Shown here piece by piece: positions 1 through 9,487 of a stretch of 64,000 nucleotides of DNA. The stretch's first letter is position 1; each line of letters starts with the position of its first letter. Position numbers and translations under genes: made by a program. Origin of the DNA: Roseateles oligotrophus (lineage in GTDB: Bacteria > Pseudomonadota > Gammaproteobacteria > Burkholderiales > Burkholderiaceae_C); the NCBI RefSeq assembly GCF_014204525.1, contig NZ_JACHLP010000007.1:248001-312000 (forward strand), given 5' to 3'. The notes beneath the pieces are model-generated. The model was not told the origin of the DNA. It worked only from the letters and a program-made list of their open reading frames with translations, and did no database searches.

Positions 1-2462
1 AGATGCGTTGCCGGGTCGAGGATGTTGCGGGCCACGCCTTCGCCCACCGGGGAAGAGATGTAGAGTTCGGAGAAGGCGCCGGCCTCCGTGCGCAGGGAGT
101 TGAGCAGCCGCTTCTTGGGTTCGTCCATCGTGAGCCGGCCCTTGCGGTCCAGCATCTCGATCGATTCCGGCTTCTGCCGCAGCAGGAAGACCCAGTCCGA
201 GCAGTTGAAGGCGGCTTCCATTTGGGCGGAGCCGTAGTAGTCGTCGGCGCTCTGGGTCGCGGTGCCGAGCGCGCCACCATACTTGCGAGCGCGGCGGGCC
301 GCTTCCTCGACTACGGCAGCTTTCACGGGATCGTCGGCGCCGATGTCGCCCAACTGCTGCTTCAGTTCGTCGATGAAGAGTACCTTGCGCCGGTTGCGCG
401 TGAGGTACATCTCGCCCGTGATTTGGTGCAGCAGCAGGATGTTCACCACGGCGTGCAGATCGGGCCGCCGTTTCAGTTCCTCGTTCTCGATGACGATGAA
501 GTCGTTCGAGAAATCGACGTTGGCTCGGCCTTCGAAGAAGCGTTCGTACTGCCCACCCTTGGCGTAAGGGTTGAGCATGATCGCGAGATCCTTGATGCGC
601 TGATCATTGACTGCCCCCAGCTCTTCCAGGGAGCCAGTGCGGAAGGCATCTCGCAGACCGGTGATCGTGAGGTCCTGGCCGTACTCGCGCCACAGCTTCA
701 GGACCATGGCCGAGATGGCCTTGTACTGGACTTCCTCCAGGGCGTGCTGCATCGAGCACATCTTCGAGATGCCCGGCACCAGCATGTCGATGTCTTCGTT
801 GATGTCCTGGACGATGGAGAAGGGATTGAGGCAGAGGTCCACGTCGGGCCTGAACTCGATGTATGTGCCCCGCGCCTTGCGGCACAGCTTCTCGAAGGAG
901 CGGCCCAGATCCAGCATCCAGACCTTGGCGCCGATGGCGCGGTAGGACCAGGCCATCTCGTTCATCAGCACGGACTTCCCGGAACCGGGGGCGCCGATGA
1001 TGGCGAAGTTGTAGTTGCCCAGGTCGTTGTCGAAGAGATCCAGCGTCATGAGCTGACCACGCCGGCCGCCGAAGACCAGGGCCGGTGTGCGGGTGCCGCG
1101 CCATTCAGCGATCAGCGGGGCCATGTGGATGGCGTTGGACATCGTCTTGCGCGTGACGCGGCGCATCTTCACGAGGTCCTTGTGGAAGCGCTCGGTCAGC
1201 GTCATGGGCAGGCTCGCCAGCAGCGCCTGGCGGTGCATGTAGGCGTCGGCGTTGAGCTGAAAGCCCCGGCTGCGCCAGATCGCACTGGCCGCCTCATGGG
1301 CAGCCGCGGCCTTTTCCGGCGTCGAAAAGATGGCGAGCTGGTGGTACATGCTCACCAGATTCCCGCCGTTGTCTATGGCATCGGCGGCGGCTGTCCAGTC
1401 GTCGAGCTTCTTCCGGACGTCCGGCATCACGTCGGCCATCTTCGACTTGGCGTTCTGGGTGGCGCGGACGTGGTTGGCGGTGACCACCGACTTGGTGACG
1501 TTGGGGTCGAGGATCTGAACGCCCAGGGTGAGCAGGAAGGGGGCGCTGTACTGCAGCGCCGGCTGCATCAGGTCGCCGATGAGCGAACCCATCTGCCAGA
1601 GGGCGAAGCGCTCCGGAAAGCTCTTGATCGAGTAGAAGCGGGCCTCCAGGGCATCCGGGCCGGATTCTTTCCAGAAGGTGAGGCCGGTCGGGTGCGGGTC
1701 CTGGATGGTGTCGAAGTCGACGATCTGATCGCGCAGTTCCCGGCCGTCGTCGTAGTTGAGGTCTGGGGCGTCCGTGCCGGACATCCGGTCCGGGTTGGTG
1801 AAGATCGCGCACCAGTTGATGAGGTCGGAGGCGTCGCAGACGCGGTTCGGCAGCGACGCCGAGCGCAGCGTCGACGCCATCGAATCGCGCAGTGCCAGCA
1901 GTTCCTCGCGTTTGTTCAAGTTGTCCGGGTCGGCCGGGAAGGCGACCGACAGCATCAGGCGGAAGTCGCGGATGGTGTAGTGAAAGCCCGCCGTGAGGGA
2001 CTTCTGCGCCCCTTCGAGCAGGTGGCCCACGCGCTGGCGTGCCAGGGCACGGAACAGGTTCTCGTTGCGCGCGGGGCGGCCCCAGTGCTGGGCCTTCTCG
2101 AATTGATCCTCGTCCTCGACGCGCAGGTTGGCGTAGCGACGCAATTGGGATCGGATATGAGGCGAGGCGAATAGGTGGAACTGCAGGCCCGTGCCGGCGG
2201 GGCAGTTGGCATAGAGGGAGACCAGAACCTCCGTCATCCGATCGTCCGCGCCGGACTGGGGCATCAGCTCCAGCATGAAGCCCATGCCGTCGCGGTTCGC
2301 AAAGATGCGCTCGGTGTCCAGGTATCCCATGTAGGGGAGCCAGCTGGCGAACTGCTCGGCCGGGGTGTCCGGCGAGAAGCCCAGGCCGAACGGGAGGTGC
2401 AGCGGCCGCCAATCGCTGCGGCCCCGTTGCTCGGGCCGTGGGGTGTCGGTGGCGATGCTCAT
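1..2462 (-). CDS. traC: TraC-like conjugative transfer ATPase (VirB4 superfamily), C-terminus cut by window edge
   Basis: This is the motor ATPase of the type IV secretion system and works at the inner-membrane base of the mating pore. Translation gives about 820 residues from the ATG at 2462. A Walker A motif (GAPGSGKS, residues 490-497) follows a long TraC N-terminal domain, and a Walker B-like segment (VLFIDE) lies near residue 690. The frame is open to position 1, so only the end of the protein is missing; family members are usually 800-900 residues. The start overlaps the upstream lipoprotein stop by 4 bases, which argues for translational coupling. It is the last visible gene of the operon. 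Confidence 0.93.
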   Translation of the reverse strand, partial: MSIATDTPRPEQRGRSDWRPLHLPFGLGFSPDTPAEQFASWLPYMGYLDTERIFANRDGMGFMLELMPQSGADDRMTEVLVSLYANCPAGTGLQFHLFASPHIRSQLRRYANLRVEDEDQFEKAQHWGRPARNENLFRALARQRVGHLLEGAQKSLTAGFHYTIRDFRLMLSVAFPADPDNLNKREELLALRDSMASTLRSASLPNRVCDASDLINWCAIFTNPDRMSGTDAPDLNYDDGRELRDQIVDFDTIQDPHPTGLTFWKESGPDALEARFYSIKSFPERFALWQMGSLIGDLMQPALQYSAPFLLTLGVQILDPNVTKSVVTANHVRATQNAKSKMADVMPDVRKKLDDWTAAADAIDNGGNLVSMYHQLAIFSTPEKAAAAHEAASAIWRSRGFQLNADAYMHRQALLASLPMTLTERFHKDLVKMRRVTRKTMSNAIHMAPLIAEWRGTRTPALVFGGRRGQLMTLDLFDNDLGNYNFAIIGAPGSGKSVLMNEMAWSYRAIGAKVWMLDLGRSFEKLCRKARGTYIEFRPDVDLCLNPFSIVQDINEDIDMLVPGISKMCSMQHALEEVQYKAISAMVLKLWREYGQDLTITGLRDAFRTGSLEELGAVNDQRIKDLAIMLNPYAKGGQYERFFEGRANVDFSNDFIVIENEELKRRPDLHAVVNILLLHQITGEMYLTRNRRKVLFIDELKQQLGDIGADDPVKAAVVEEAARRARKYGGALGTATQSADDYYGSAQMEAAFNCSDWVFLLRQKPESIEMLDRKGRLTMDEPKKRLLNSLRTEAGAFSELYISSPVGEGVARNILDPATH

Positions 2463-3076
2463 TGCGACTCCTCGCTGGGGCTGTTCAAGAGGCGAGCCGG
2501 CGCCGGGAGAATGGGCCTTGTAGCGGGCTGTGCCGGGGAACTGGTGCCTTCGCTTGCGTTCGAGGGCGCGGAGGTCGATGGCGGCGGACGCAGGGGCGCG
2601 TTGGCATCGCGTATGCGCTGCTGCACATGGTCGATCAGCCAGCGGCCTTGGTCGATCTGGACGTAGACGTGGGCCTGGTCATAGAGGTCGCCGTCGATGT
2701 CCTCCCAGGGCTTGATCCACAGGCGCAGGTAGCGCGATTGCGCGCGCAGCGGCGCTCCATCCTCCTGCGGGGACGAACTGCCGGCAGCCGGCAGTCCCGT
2801 GCGCGTCGGGGCCGAGGTGCGAGGCGTAGAGGGCTCCGGCTTCCGGGGGGCGGCCGGAGACTCGCGCTTGCGCTGGCCCGGCAGGTTGTTCGCCACCGCG
2901 TTCGCATAGGTGCCCGAAACAGATTCGCACGCCACCCCTTCGGGGGCCTGGCATGCGTACTTGGAGTCGCCGCCCAGGCCGGACATGGAGACGCAGCCGC
3001 CCAAGGTGAGCGCGGACAGGAGCGGGAGGAGTCGGAGCGCGGGATGGATCAGGGGGAAACGAACGAAAGCGCTCAT
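2459..3076 (-). CDS. Conjugative transfer lipoprotein (TraV-like position)
   Basis: The protein has 205 residues. It begins with a hydrophobic signal and a lipobox (LTLGGC, Cys near residue 28), so it should be an envelope lipoprotein. A Pro/Ser-rich linker follows, then a conserved-looking block ([19 protein letters not shown]) and a second low-complexity tail. It sits between the DsbC-like gene and traC, where F/SXT-type systems place the outer-membrane core lipoprotein TraV. The TraV role is inferred from position and lipoprotein character, not from a clear TraV domain. The start at 3076 overlaps the dsbC-like stop as ATGA. Confidence 0.75.
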   Translation of the reverse strand: MSAFVRFPLIHPALRLLPLLSALTLGGCVSMSGLGGDSKYACQAPEGVACESVSGTYANAVANNLPGQRKRESPAAPRKPEPSTPRTSAPTRTGLPAAGSSSPQEDGAPLRAQSRYLRLWIKPWEDIDGDLYDQAHVYVQIDQGRWLIDHVQQRIRDANAPLRPPPSTSAPSNASEGTSSPAQPATRPILPAPARLLNSPSEESQ

Positions 3077-3891
3077 GGACGGCCTCCCATGGCGGTCGCC
3101 GCGAGTCGGGATTCGATGGCGGCCCGGTCGATGAAGCCTTCTGTGCGCTCCCCATCGGCCCAGATGAGGGTGGGCGTGCCCTGAATGCCGAAGCTGCGGG
3201 CCAGCGCGAGGTTGCGCGCGATGGGGTGGGTGCAGGGTGTGCCGGTGTGCTGCCGGCTCGCATCGCCCCTGCTCATCCAGTCGTGCCAAGCAGCCACCCG
3301 ATCCGCCGCGCACCAGATGGCGATTGGACGCGCTTCGCCCAGGAAGGGGACGAGGAAGGTGTAGACGGTGACGTTGTCGATGGCGGCAAGCTCCGCTTCC
3401 AGCTGCTTGCAGTACGGGCAGGCGGGGTCGCTGACCACGGCGAGCTTGCGGGCACCGTCACCACGGACAGCCTTGATGGCGTCCTGAAGCGGCAGTTGAT
3501 CGAAGGCGATCGGCTTGGCAGCGGCCATGCCCGGATCGGACGGGGCTCGCTGGGCGAGCCTGGGGCCGGTGAGATCCTTCATCGCCTGCGTGTCGAAGAG
3601 CCGCCCGAAGAGGAAGTAGCGGGGATCCTGGGCGAGCACGTAGGCCACGTTCCCGTCCATCCAGACTTCGTACAGACCCTTGACGGGGGCCGGGGCGATG
3701 TCGGTGAAGCGGGTACCCGGGTGGGCTTTCTCAAGCGCGGCGCGCAAGCGGCTGGCTTCGTCGGGCGCCGCGTGGGCGGTGGGCGCGATCCCCGATGCCA
3801 CCAGCAGGGCGAGCAGCGCCCCGCTGACGAGCGTGCGTTTGCGCATGGACACGTGCGGGGGTATGGGCCCGCCATCAGTAATTCGGGTCAT
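3073..3891 (-). CDS. dsbC: DsbC-like periplasmic thiol:disulfide interchange protein
   Basis: A 272-residue predicted periplasmic thioredoxin-fold protein that should help fold disulfide-containing pilus or pore subunits. A hydrophobic signal segment ends near residue 42 (THAAPDE). An N-terminal dimerisation-like region precedes the active site CPYC (158-161), and a cis-Pro loop (GTPTLI) lies near the C-terminus. The active site is CPYC where chromosomal DsbC normally has CGYC. The start at 3891 has a GGAGG site 6 bases upstream and overlaps the traB stop by 17 bases; an internal Met at 3846 is the alternative. SXT-like elements also carry dsbC beside traC. Confidence 0.88.
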   Translation of the reverse strand: MTRITDGGPIPPHVSMRKRTLVSGALLALLVASGIAPTAHAAPDEASRLRAALEKAHPGTRFTDIAPAPVKGLYEVWMDGNVAYVLAQDPRYFLFGRLFDTQAMKDLTGPRLAQRAPSDPGMAAAKPIAFDQLPLQDAIKAVRGDGARKLAVVSDPACPYCKQLEAELAAIDNVTVYTFLVPFLGEARPIAIWCAADRVAAWHDWMSRGDASRQHTGTPCTHPIARNLALARSFGIQGTPTLIWADGERTEGFIDRAAIESRLAATAMGGRP

Positions 3892-5272
3892 CGGAAGCCT
3901 CCAGGTAACGGTTGGCGGGGGACAGGGCGCTGCGGCCGGTGGTCGCCGCAGCGGCCATCGGGATATCGATGCGCACGCCTTTGGTGATCACCACGTCGAT
4001 CTCGCGGCCGGCATCGACCTCGATGACCGGGAAGGTGTTCTCGGCCAACTTGATGTAGTACTGGGCAAGGCGGTCGAGGGCCTTGCCCACACCGGAGCCC
4101 AGGCCGGCGCGGTAGGCGTCCGAACCGTTGGCGGTGGCCACCGTCCCCAGCGCCGAGGTGCTGTACTCGGTGGATGAGGTGGCAAGGCCCTGGCCGATGC
4201 CGCTGACGACACCGGCAAGCAGCGCGTTGGCGAGCATCTGGCCCTGCTTCGTCACGAGCCGCCCGCGCAGACCGACCTTGCCGTCTTCCCCGTAGATCGA
4301 GCCCTGGATGCGCACTTCCAGCGTCGCGCCGTCAGGGCGCACGCAGGAGAGGGACTCGGTGCGCAGATAGGCCCGCTCGGAGCTGATGTCGCCGTAACCC
4401 GCGGCGATCACGAAGCACTCCCGGTACTCGCCACGCATGCGGTTGGGCAGGACGGAGGTGTCGGACAGCCGGATCAGGACCGGGTGCGGGTTGCTCTGGG
4501 ACTGGCCGCCGGTGGGTGCATCCAGGCCACCGAGCAAGGTGCCGCGGGTGAAGCTCACGGGCAGGAAGGTCGAGACGGTGCGGGTCTCTGCGGCCTTTGT
4601 GCCATCGGCGCGCACTGGTGTTTCGGTGTTGGCAGGCTGTGCGGGGTGGTTTGCGGCGTTGTCGCGCGGGGTGATCGTGATCCGCATGATGCGAGGTGTT
4701 TCCGGCAAAGCAGGGGCAATGGGCATCGCCGGCGTGCCGGGAGGCATGCCCAGTTGGGCGCTGTCATGGCCGGCGGGCCTTTGCGGGAGCGCCTCGGCCG
4801 GCGGCATTGCCGTCGTCGGCGCTGTGGGTGCGGGTGCGGCGGGCGGCTGCGCCGAAGCGGCAGCCTGGCTCGCCGAGGTCAGCTTCTGCTCCAATTCGGC
4901 AAAGCGCTGCATCGTGCGCTGCTCGAACGCCGAGCGCTCCTTGTTCAGCCGGTTTTGTTCGTCGCGTTCGGATTCGTACTGGGCGAGCTTGCGGCCGGCG
5001 GTGCCGACCCACTGGTCCACCGGATTGACCTGGGCGCCGGGCGGCAGGACGCCGATGTTGGTGACCCCACTGGCTCGGTCCGCGGGCTTGGGTGTGCCGC
5101 CGGGGTGCGGTGGCGACGCGGTGAGCGTGAGAATCATCCAGAGGAGTCCGACGCCGGCGACCAGGATCAGGCCCAGCAAGGCGTATTGGCGCTGGCGCGG
5201 CGACAAGCGTTCGGCGATGCCGCGCAGTGCGCTGCCCGCGCGCTCGCGCAGGGGAGGAATCTGCCCATTCAT
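3875..5272 (-). CDS. traB: TraB-like T4SS core protein (VirB10 family)
   Basis: TraB/VirB10 proteins span both membranes of the mating pore. This 465-residue protein has one N-terminal membrane helix (about 29-50), a charged coiled-coil stretch (about 100-135, rich in E, R and Q), a Pro/Ala-rich periplasmic linker (about 135-205), and a C-terminal beta-barrel-type domain (about 220-440) with the usual block of a short structural protein ligand, the domain ending in [11 protein letters not shown]. The gene order traK-traB and the 4-base overlap with traK support the assignment. The length is normal for the F/ICE TraB family. Confidence 0.9.
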   Translation of the reverse strand: MNGQIPPLRERAGSALRGIAERLSPRQRQYALLGLILVAGVGLLWMILTLTASPPHPGGTPKPADRASGVTNIGVLPPGAQVNPVDQWVGTAGRKLAQYESERDEQNRLNKERSAFEQRTMQRFAELEQKLTSASQAAASAQPPAAPAPTAPTTAMPPAEALPQRPAGHDSAQLGMPPGTPAMPIAPALPETPRIMRITITPRDNAANHPAQPANTETPVRADGTKAAETRTVSTFLPVSFTRGTLLGGLDAPTGGQSQSNPHPVLIRLSDTSVLPNRMRGEYRECFVIAAGYGDISSERAYLRTESLSCVRPDGATLEVRIQGSIYGEDGKVGLRGRLVTKQGQMLANALLAGVVSGIGQGLATSSTEYSTSALGTVATANGSDAYRAGLGSGVGKALDRLAQYYIKLAENTFPVIEVDAGREIDVVITKGVRIDIPMAAAATTGRSALSPANRYLEASDDPNY

Positions 5273-6135
5273 GGCTGAACCTCCTTGCGGATCACGAAGA
5301 CCACGGTGCGCTCACCCGGACGCAGGTTGTGGTGTTCGATGGCGATGCCTGCCACGCTGCCGGACTCGCCGTCCTCCCGGTCGAACTCGGCTTCGGTCAG
5401 CACCATGGGGGCGTCGCTGACGTTCTGCATCACATAGCGCTCACCGAGCAGGCCCCGCCCGCGGTAGGTGCGTTCGAGCGTGAACCGGGCCTCGCGCCAC
5501 AAGGTCACCGGCTGGCCAACGGTCTCGACCTGGATGTCGGAGGGCACGCGCTCGGAGGCCATAGCTACCAGCAAGGCCTTCAGAGCCCGCACATGGCTGG
5601 CGGCGGCGCCTGGAGCAGGGCGGGCTGCCGCGGTTTCGGCACGGCGCTGCAGGGCAGCCTTGTCCCGGATGACGATGGTGTCGGCCGCCGTGTCGGCTCG
5701 GCGCAGCACGAGCGTGTAGGTTCCGCGTGCCGACGACACGAAGAGGTTGATGGGCTTCTTGCTCTCGCCCACGGGCCGGACGTAGATCTCGCCCTTGTCC
5801 CGATCGCACTCGAGCACGATCTCGCCGGCTGGGTTGATCGACGAAGCGGCCGGTGCGGCCGTGGGCATGCCCGTTGCGGGCGACGCGCCGATGGGGAGGG
5901 CCGATGGCGTCGGCAAGGCAACACACCCGCTGCTGTAGATGTTGCCGAAGACATCCGTGATGGCGCTGCCCTCGATGCGGATGCGGGTCGGCTCCTGGAT
6001 CGACACAATGGCTTCCACCGATGCGCCGTCGCTGGCATCGACGACCTGCAGCGCATGGGCGCTGCCCATGGCGAAGAGGAGTGCCAGGGCGCACGCCAGA
6101 CGGGTGGGCAGGGCGCGCGTTTCAGTGGCTTGCAT
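5269..6135 (-). CDS. traK: TraK-like T4SS outer-core protein (VirB9 family)
   Basis: A 288-residue secreted protein whose signal sequence ends near ALA-like GSAHA. TraK/VirB9 proteins form the periplasmic/outer-membrane ring with TraB and TraV. The N-terminal part (VVDASDGASVEAIVSIQEPTRI) resembles the beta-rich VirB9/TraK fold, and the C-terminal part reads as another beta domain ending in VVFVIRKE. It overlaps traE (14 bases) and traB (4 bases), so the genes are tightly coupled. Assignment rests on fold pattern and synteny. Confidence 0.87.
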   Translation of the reverse strand: MQATETRALPTRLACALALLFAMGSAHALQVVDASDGASVEAIVSIQEPTRIRIEGSAITDVFGNIYSSGCVALPTPSALPIGASPATGMPTAAPAASSINPAGEIVLECDRDKGEIYVRPVGESKKPINLFVSSARGTYTLVLRRADTAADTIVIRDKAALQRRAETAAARPAPGAAASHVRALKALLVAMASERVPSDIQVETVGQPVTLWREARFTLERTYRGRGLLGERYVMQNVSDAPMVLTEAEFDREDGESGSVAGIAIEHHNLRPGERTVVFVIRKEVQP

Positions 6136-6688
6136 AGGGCACCTCCTGGAATGTTTTCAGGTGCATGCGCGCGCCGGCGAAGCCGAACCCGACCAGATAG
6201 GCCTTGGGTTCGTTGGCGGTTTCGATCCCATTCACCAGGGTGCGCAGGCGGCCCCGGATCACGACGCTGCGGCCGTTTTCGCTGGGCACGAGTTGATCGA
6301 GGGCGAATGCCGTGGTGGCGTTGATGCGCTTTAGGCGCTCGGCCTCCACCTCCTGCCGGGACTTGAGCGCGCCGTGCTGAGCCGGCTCCACGTAGGTCAG
6401 CAGGACGTCTTTCTTCCAGTCGATCGTGGCGGGCGTGACGTCGAGGATCAGCCAGGCGATGAAGGTGCCCATCTGTTCCAGATAGGCGCCGCTGGCCTTC
6501 TCGTCGGTGACCCAGAAGGACTTGTTGAGGGTCGGCGGCACGACCACCGTGCGCTCCGACCCGAGTACGTTGAGGAGGGCTACCAGCGTGAGGATCTGGC
6601 CGATGGCGAGGGCGCCGACCGCAAGGCTCAGGCCGCGATTTCGGCGCTGGAGTTCCTTGCGGTCGACGTTGAGGCGTTCGAAGTCCAT
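6122..6688 (-). CDS. traE: TraE-like inner-membrane T4SS protein (VirB8-like)
   Basis: A 188-residue protein with a short cytoplasmic N-terminus, one membrane helix (about 22-43) and a periplasmic domain, the architecture of F-type TraE, which is a VirB8-like assembly factor. The motif RNRGLSLAVGALAIGQ at the helix and the later IRGRLRTLVNG segment fit the ICE TraE family. It lies in the canonical order traL-traE-traK. The start at 6688 lies 16 bases downstream of the traL stop. Confidence 0.88.
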   Translation of the reverse strand: MDFERLNVDRKELQRRNRGLSLAVGALAIGQILTLVALLNVLGSERTVVVPPTLNKSFWVTDEKASGAYLEQMGTFIAWLILDVTPATIDWKKDVLLTYVEPAQHGALKSRQEVEAERLKRINATTAFALDQLVPSENGRSVVIRGRLRTLVNGIETANEPKAYLVGFGFAGARMHLKTFQEVPYASH

Positions 6689-6704
6689 GAATGTCCTCCC
6701 CGCT

Positions 6705-7004
6705 TTAGCCGACCATGCGGCGGATGTGAGAGGGGGGCGTGGCCCGCAGCGCCGTCAGGGGCGTGGCGGGCAGGTTCCACCACAGCCAATGCACGGCGAA
6801 GGCCGGGTGCTTGTCCGCCTTGAGCTTCGAAACCCAGCGCGAGAGCGCAATGCCCACGGTCATGCAGACCGCGAAGGAGAGCTTCGTGCCGGACAGGTAG
6901 CCGATGAAGAAGGCGAACAAGGCGGGCGCCGCGACATCGACGTCCCAGAAGCCGATCTTCCAGCTGTCGTCGAGACGGCGCGGGATGTAGGTGTCGGTGC
7001 GCAT
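6705..7004 (-). CDS. traL: TraL-like small inner-membrane T4SS protein
   Basis: A 99-residue protein opening with YIPRRLDD and a tryptophan-rich segment, the signature style of F/SXT TraL (VirB3-like). Two adjacent hydrophobic stretches (about 24-55) form the membrane anchor. TraL acts at the inner-membrane platform with TraC. Position directly upstream of traE matches the F/SXT order and distinguishes this system from the P-type order. Confidence 0.87.
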   Translation of the reverse strand: MRTDTYIPRRLDDSWKIGFWDVDVAAPALFAFFIGYLSGTKLSFAVCMTVGIALSRWVSKLKADKHPAFAVHWLWWNLPATPLTALRATPPSHIRRMVG

Positions 7005-7031
7005 GCCGGACTCCCTGGACCAGAGGCCGGT

Positions 7032-7379
7032 TCAGATCACGGCGCCCATGATCGCCCCGGCGATCACGAGACCCACGGCGCCGAAGATGGCGAGGCCCAC
7101 GTAGAACAGCACCGGGCCGAAGTTGCGCAGCGCGGCCAGCGAGATCAGGGCGACGACGAAGCCCACAAAACCTACCAGGGCCTTGATGCCCGGACCGAGG
7201 GACGCGATCTGCGTCAGGGCCGACGTGAGCGGACCCGTAATGCCGGTGAAACCCACCAGATCGAGCGCGAAGCTCGGGAAAGCCGCGAACAGGCCGAGCA
7301 ATGCGATGGCCAGCAGCGTGAGAAAGGCGAGGGGACGGCGCGCGTCGATGGACGACGGCGCCAGCGTTGCAATGCTCAT
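7032..7379 (-). CDS. Probable pilin subunit (TraA-like small membrane protein)
   Basis: A 115-residue very hydrophobic protein. A leader of about 35-40 residues (hydrophobic segment LAFLTLLAIALLGLFAAFPSFA) is followed by two further membrane segments separated by a short polar loop, as in TraA-type conjugative prepilins. It is the first small gene before traL, where pilin genes sit. No sequence motif proves pilin identity; it could be another small membrane protein of the ICE family. Confidence 0.65.
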   Translation of the reverse strand: MSIATLAPSSIDARRPLAFLTLLAIALLGLFAAFPSFALDLVGFTGITGPLTSALTQIASLGPGIKALVGFVGFVVALISLAALRNFGPVLFYVGLAIFGAVGLVIAGAIMGAVI

Positions 7380-7439
7380 GAAGACCTCCGTTGAGATGAG
7401 CGTCGGAAGACGGGTCGCGGACGGGTCGGAGCGGGTGGC

Positions 7440-7480
7440 GGACGCAGGTGAAAGGCGGGTGGATGCGGGTGAAGGCGGGT
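7440..7480. repeat. Two-copy 20/21-bp tandem repeat ahead of the pilin-like gene
   Basis: 7440-7460 and 7461-7480 are near-identical head-to-tail copies (GGAYGCRGGTGAAGGCGGGT; the first copy has one extra A). They lie in the 135-bp gap between the OmpA-like gene and the pilin-like gene, upstream of the latter. Further GGGT-rich partial copies extend to about 7410. Function unknown; possibly a binding site or slippage product. Confidence 0.6.
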
Positions 7481-7514
7481 AGATTGATTCGGGGCGATGG
7501 GGAAACGGCTTGGC

Positions 7515-8213
7515 TCAGGGCGGTGCAGCCTGGTACCCCACCGCGATCTCGACCCGCCGATTGCGGGCTTGGCCGGCTGGTGTGTCGTTGGGCGCGGCGA
7601 AGCAGCACTTGCCGGCGGCCTCGACCGTGATCGCGCTTTCGAGTTCGGGGCGGGCACGCACCAGGTAGTCGCGGACAGTGGTGGCGCGTGCCTGCGCCAG
7701 CGCGTCGTTGATGGGCGCAGGGCCCGCGTCGTCCGTGCGACCCGCGACCGTGATCGGGCCTTGAGCTGGAAGCTCGGCGGTCACGTGCTTGAGGATGGCG
7801 AGTCCGGCAGCACCGAGCCGAGCGCTGCCGAATGCGAAGGGGATGCTCCAGGTTTCGTGTTCCGTGATGGAGGCTAACTCAGGATCGACCGAAGGGCTTG
7901 CTTCAGCGGACACCGCTTCCGTTGAACGGGGTGCAGGCAAAGGAGGGGCTTCCTCGGCCACTGCCTGGTTGGCTTCGATGGCCGGGGTTGCCCGCAGCGT
8001 CTTCCGGGTGCGCGTCGGGCATTGCGGCGGCATGCATTGAACGAAATCCGCCTGATTGCCATAGCCCACTTGGGCGAGCTGCGGTGCGGGCGAAAGCGTG
8101 GCCGACAAATGGTGTGTTTCGATCGCCTGATGCGCGCACGCCGCGAGCATGAGGGTCGTGGCGACGGCAGGGAGCGTTTCCAGAGCGGAAGTCGCGAGAG
8201 TGAGGACCTTCAT
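7515..8213 (-). CDS. OmpA-family peptidoglycan-binding lipoprotein
   Basis: A 232-residue protein with an N-terminal signal and lipobox (LAAC, Cys at about 26), a variable middle, and a C-terminal OmpA-like domain (about 125-232). Visible family marks are IPFAFGSARL, a VAGRTDD stretch in place of the usual GHTD, and a closing ARNRRVEIAV. It probably anchors the transfer apparatus to peptidoglycan next to the lytic transglycosylase, with which it overlaps by 4 bases. An unusual CC pair occurs near residue 206. Family assignment is strong; the T4SS role is inferred from context. Confidence 0.82.
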   Translation of the reverse strand: MKVLTLATSALETLPAVATTLMLAACAHQAIETHHLSATLSPAPQLAQVGYGNQADFVQCMPPQCPTRTRKTLRATPAIEANQAVAEEAPPLPAPRSTEAVSAEASPSVDPELASITEHETWSIPFAFGSARLGAAGLAILKHVTAELPAQGPITVAGRTDDAGPAPINDALAQARATTVRDYLVRARPELESAITVEAAGKCCFAAPNDTPAGQARNRRVEIAVGYQAAPP

Positions 8214-8755
8214 GGCGCCACCCGCACAGCCAGCAAGGGAATCGCGATCGCGGAGGACGCTGCGGCGGACGGACGACGTGGTGCTGGGGACGCTCGGGCG
8301 GATCGGCTGTTTGCCGGCAGTTGCCGGTACACCTTCCAGGCGTAGCGTGCCCGCGCCTTGGTACAGTCGTCGCCCTTAAGTTCGGTGCAGGCGGCGTTGT
8401 AGGCGCCAACGCTGTCCCAGTTCAGTCCGCGACGCGCGAAGAGCTCGGCCAACAGCCCGGCGCCGACATCGAGGTTGGCGCAGGGCTCGAACAGGCTGGA
8501 TTCCGAGATGCCGCGCTTGGCCAGTTTGGGCAGATGGCGGCTGTTGATCTGCATGAGGCCGATGTCGATCGAGCCTGTCCGCTGGATGTGGGAGCGATTG
8601 ACAGCCTTGGGGTTGAGGCCGGACTCCACCTTGGCCACCGCATAGAGCAGATCGGTGGAGACACCGTGGCGCTGCGCCACCTCATCCCAGCAGGCGAGCG
8701 CCCCAAGGGGCATGCCGCAGAGCATGGACAGCGCGACGAGCAGAGTTCGGGGCAT
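8210..8755 (-). CDS. Lytic transglycosylase (SLT domain), T4SS-associated
   Basis: A 181-residue secreted enzyme that should cut peptidoglycan to let the mating pore pass. A signal peptide ends at about residue 21 (GALA-CWD). The SLT fold follows, with the catalytic Glu in AKVESGLNP (about 43), then SIDIGLMQIN and the closing AYNAAC. The C-terminal 40 residues are low complexity and Pro/Ala/Arg rich. It is like F orf169 or VirB1. It leads the visible pore operon, 142 bp after the next upstream gene. Confidence 0.92.
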   Translation of the reverse strand: MPRTLLVALSMLCGMPLGALACWDEVAQRHGVSTDLLYAVAKVESGLNPKAVNRSHIQRTGSIDIGLMQINSRHLPKLAKRGISESSLFEPCANLDVGAGLLAELFARRGLNWDSVGAYNAACTELKGDDCTKARARYAWKVYRQLPANSRSARASPAPRRPSAAASSAIAIPLLAVRVAP

Positions 8756-8897
8756 GGATCACCTCTCGACAGCCAAACCGCCTCCCGCGGGCGCGGAAGG
8801 TTCCAGGGGTAGGGCCGGGAATCCGGTCGAGGTAGGCGGCGGGTGAGCCTGCGCTCAGCAGGCGAGGTGATCTGCACGGGTGAAATCAGTTTGGCGA

Positions 8898-9392
8898 TCA
8901 ATCCTGCGGAGCCACGGATCGAACGGTGGCGCGCTGAACCATGTTGAGACGCGCGTACTTCAGAACCAGCGTGCCCGACGGGTCGGCCTGGCGGCAGAGC
9001 GCGACCGCAGCCGTGGTCAACTGGTCCAACTGGAACTTGGGGTTGGGGTGCTGATTCGCAGGCGAGCGCTGCAGCGCCTGCAACTGCTCATACTGTCGGC
9101 GCCACATGGCCTCGCGACGGCGGGCCGTGGCGGGGTCGCGCAGCACAAGCTGGATGCCGAGGTAGTCGAACAGCGCGCGAGCCCCTTCGGACGAAGACAG
9201 CGTGGATGTCACGCACGCGCTGATGAGATCGGGGAAGCGAAAGGTGGGCGCCTGATTGGCCGGACTCTTGAGGATGCCGTAGAGCCAGTTGTGCTCGTCG
9301 ATCCAGAGCCGCGTCTCGACGATATCGGCGATGGGCGTGTTCCCTTCGCTATCGTGCGAAGGCTGGGACTGGGACATCTGGATCGAATGCAT
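8898..9392 (-). CDS. Unknown 164-residue cytoplasmic protein
   Basis: No family is recognised. The protein is soluble, without signal peptide or membrane segment, has a helical Arg-rich middle (about 105-125, ARRREAMWRRQYEQLQ) and two Cys. Codon use looks like its transfer neighbours. It lies between the transfer operon and the cargo, so it may mark the left boundary of the backbone. A hit-free soluble gene at this place is common in ICEs. Confidence 0.7.
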   Translation of the reverse strand: MHSIQMSQSQPSHDSEGNTPIADIVETRLWIDEHNWLYGILKSPANQAPTFRFPDLISACVTSTLSSSEGARALFDYLGIQLVLRDPATARRREAMWRRQYEQLQALQRSPANQHPNPKFQLDQLTTAAVALCRQADPSGTLVLKYARLNMVQRATVRSVAPQD

Positions 9393-9487
9393 GGTGGCGA
9401 GCTCTCGATACGGTATGGAAGCAAGCGTATCGATGGGGTTGCCTCACGTCTCCGTCGAAATCAGGCGGTTTTGGATCGAATTCGCGA

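Noticed and set aside
3-2174. Long plus-strand open frame (723 residues) opposite traC
   Set aside because: It mirrors the minus-strand ATPase with intact Walker motifs; its translation is His/Val/Gly/Arg rich without domains, typical of an antisense frame in high-GC DNA.
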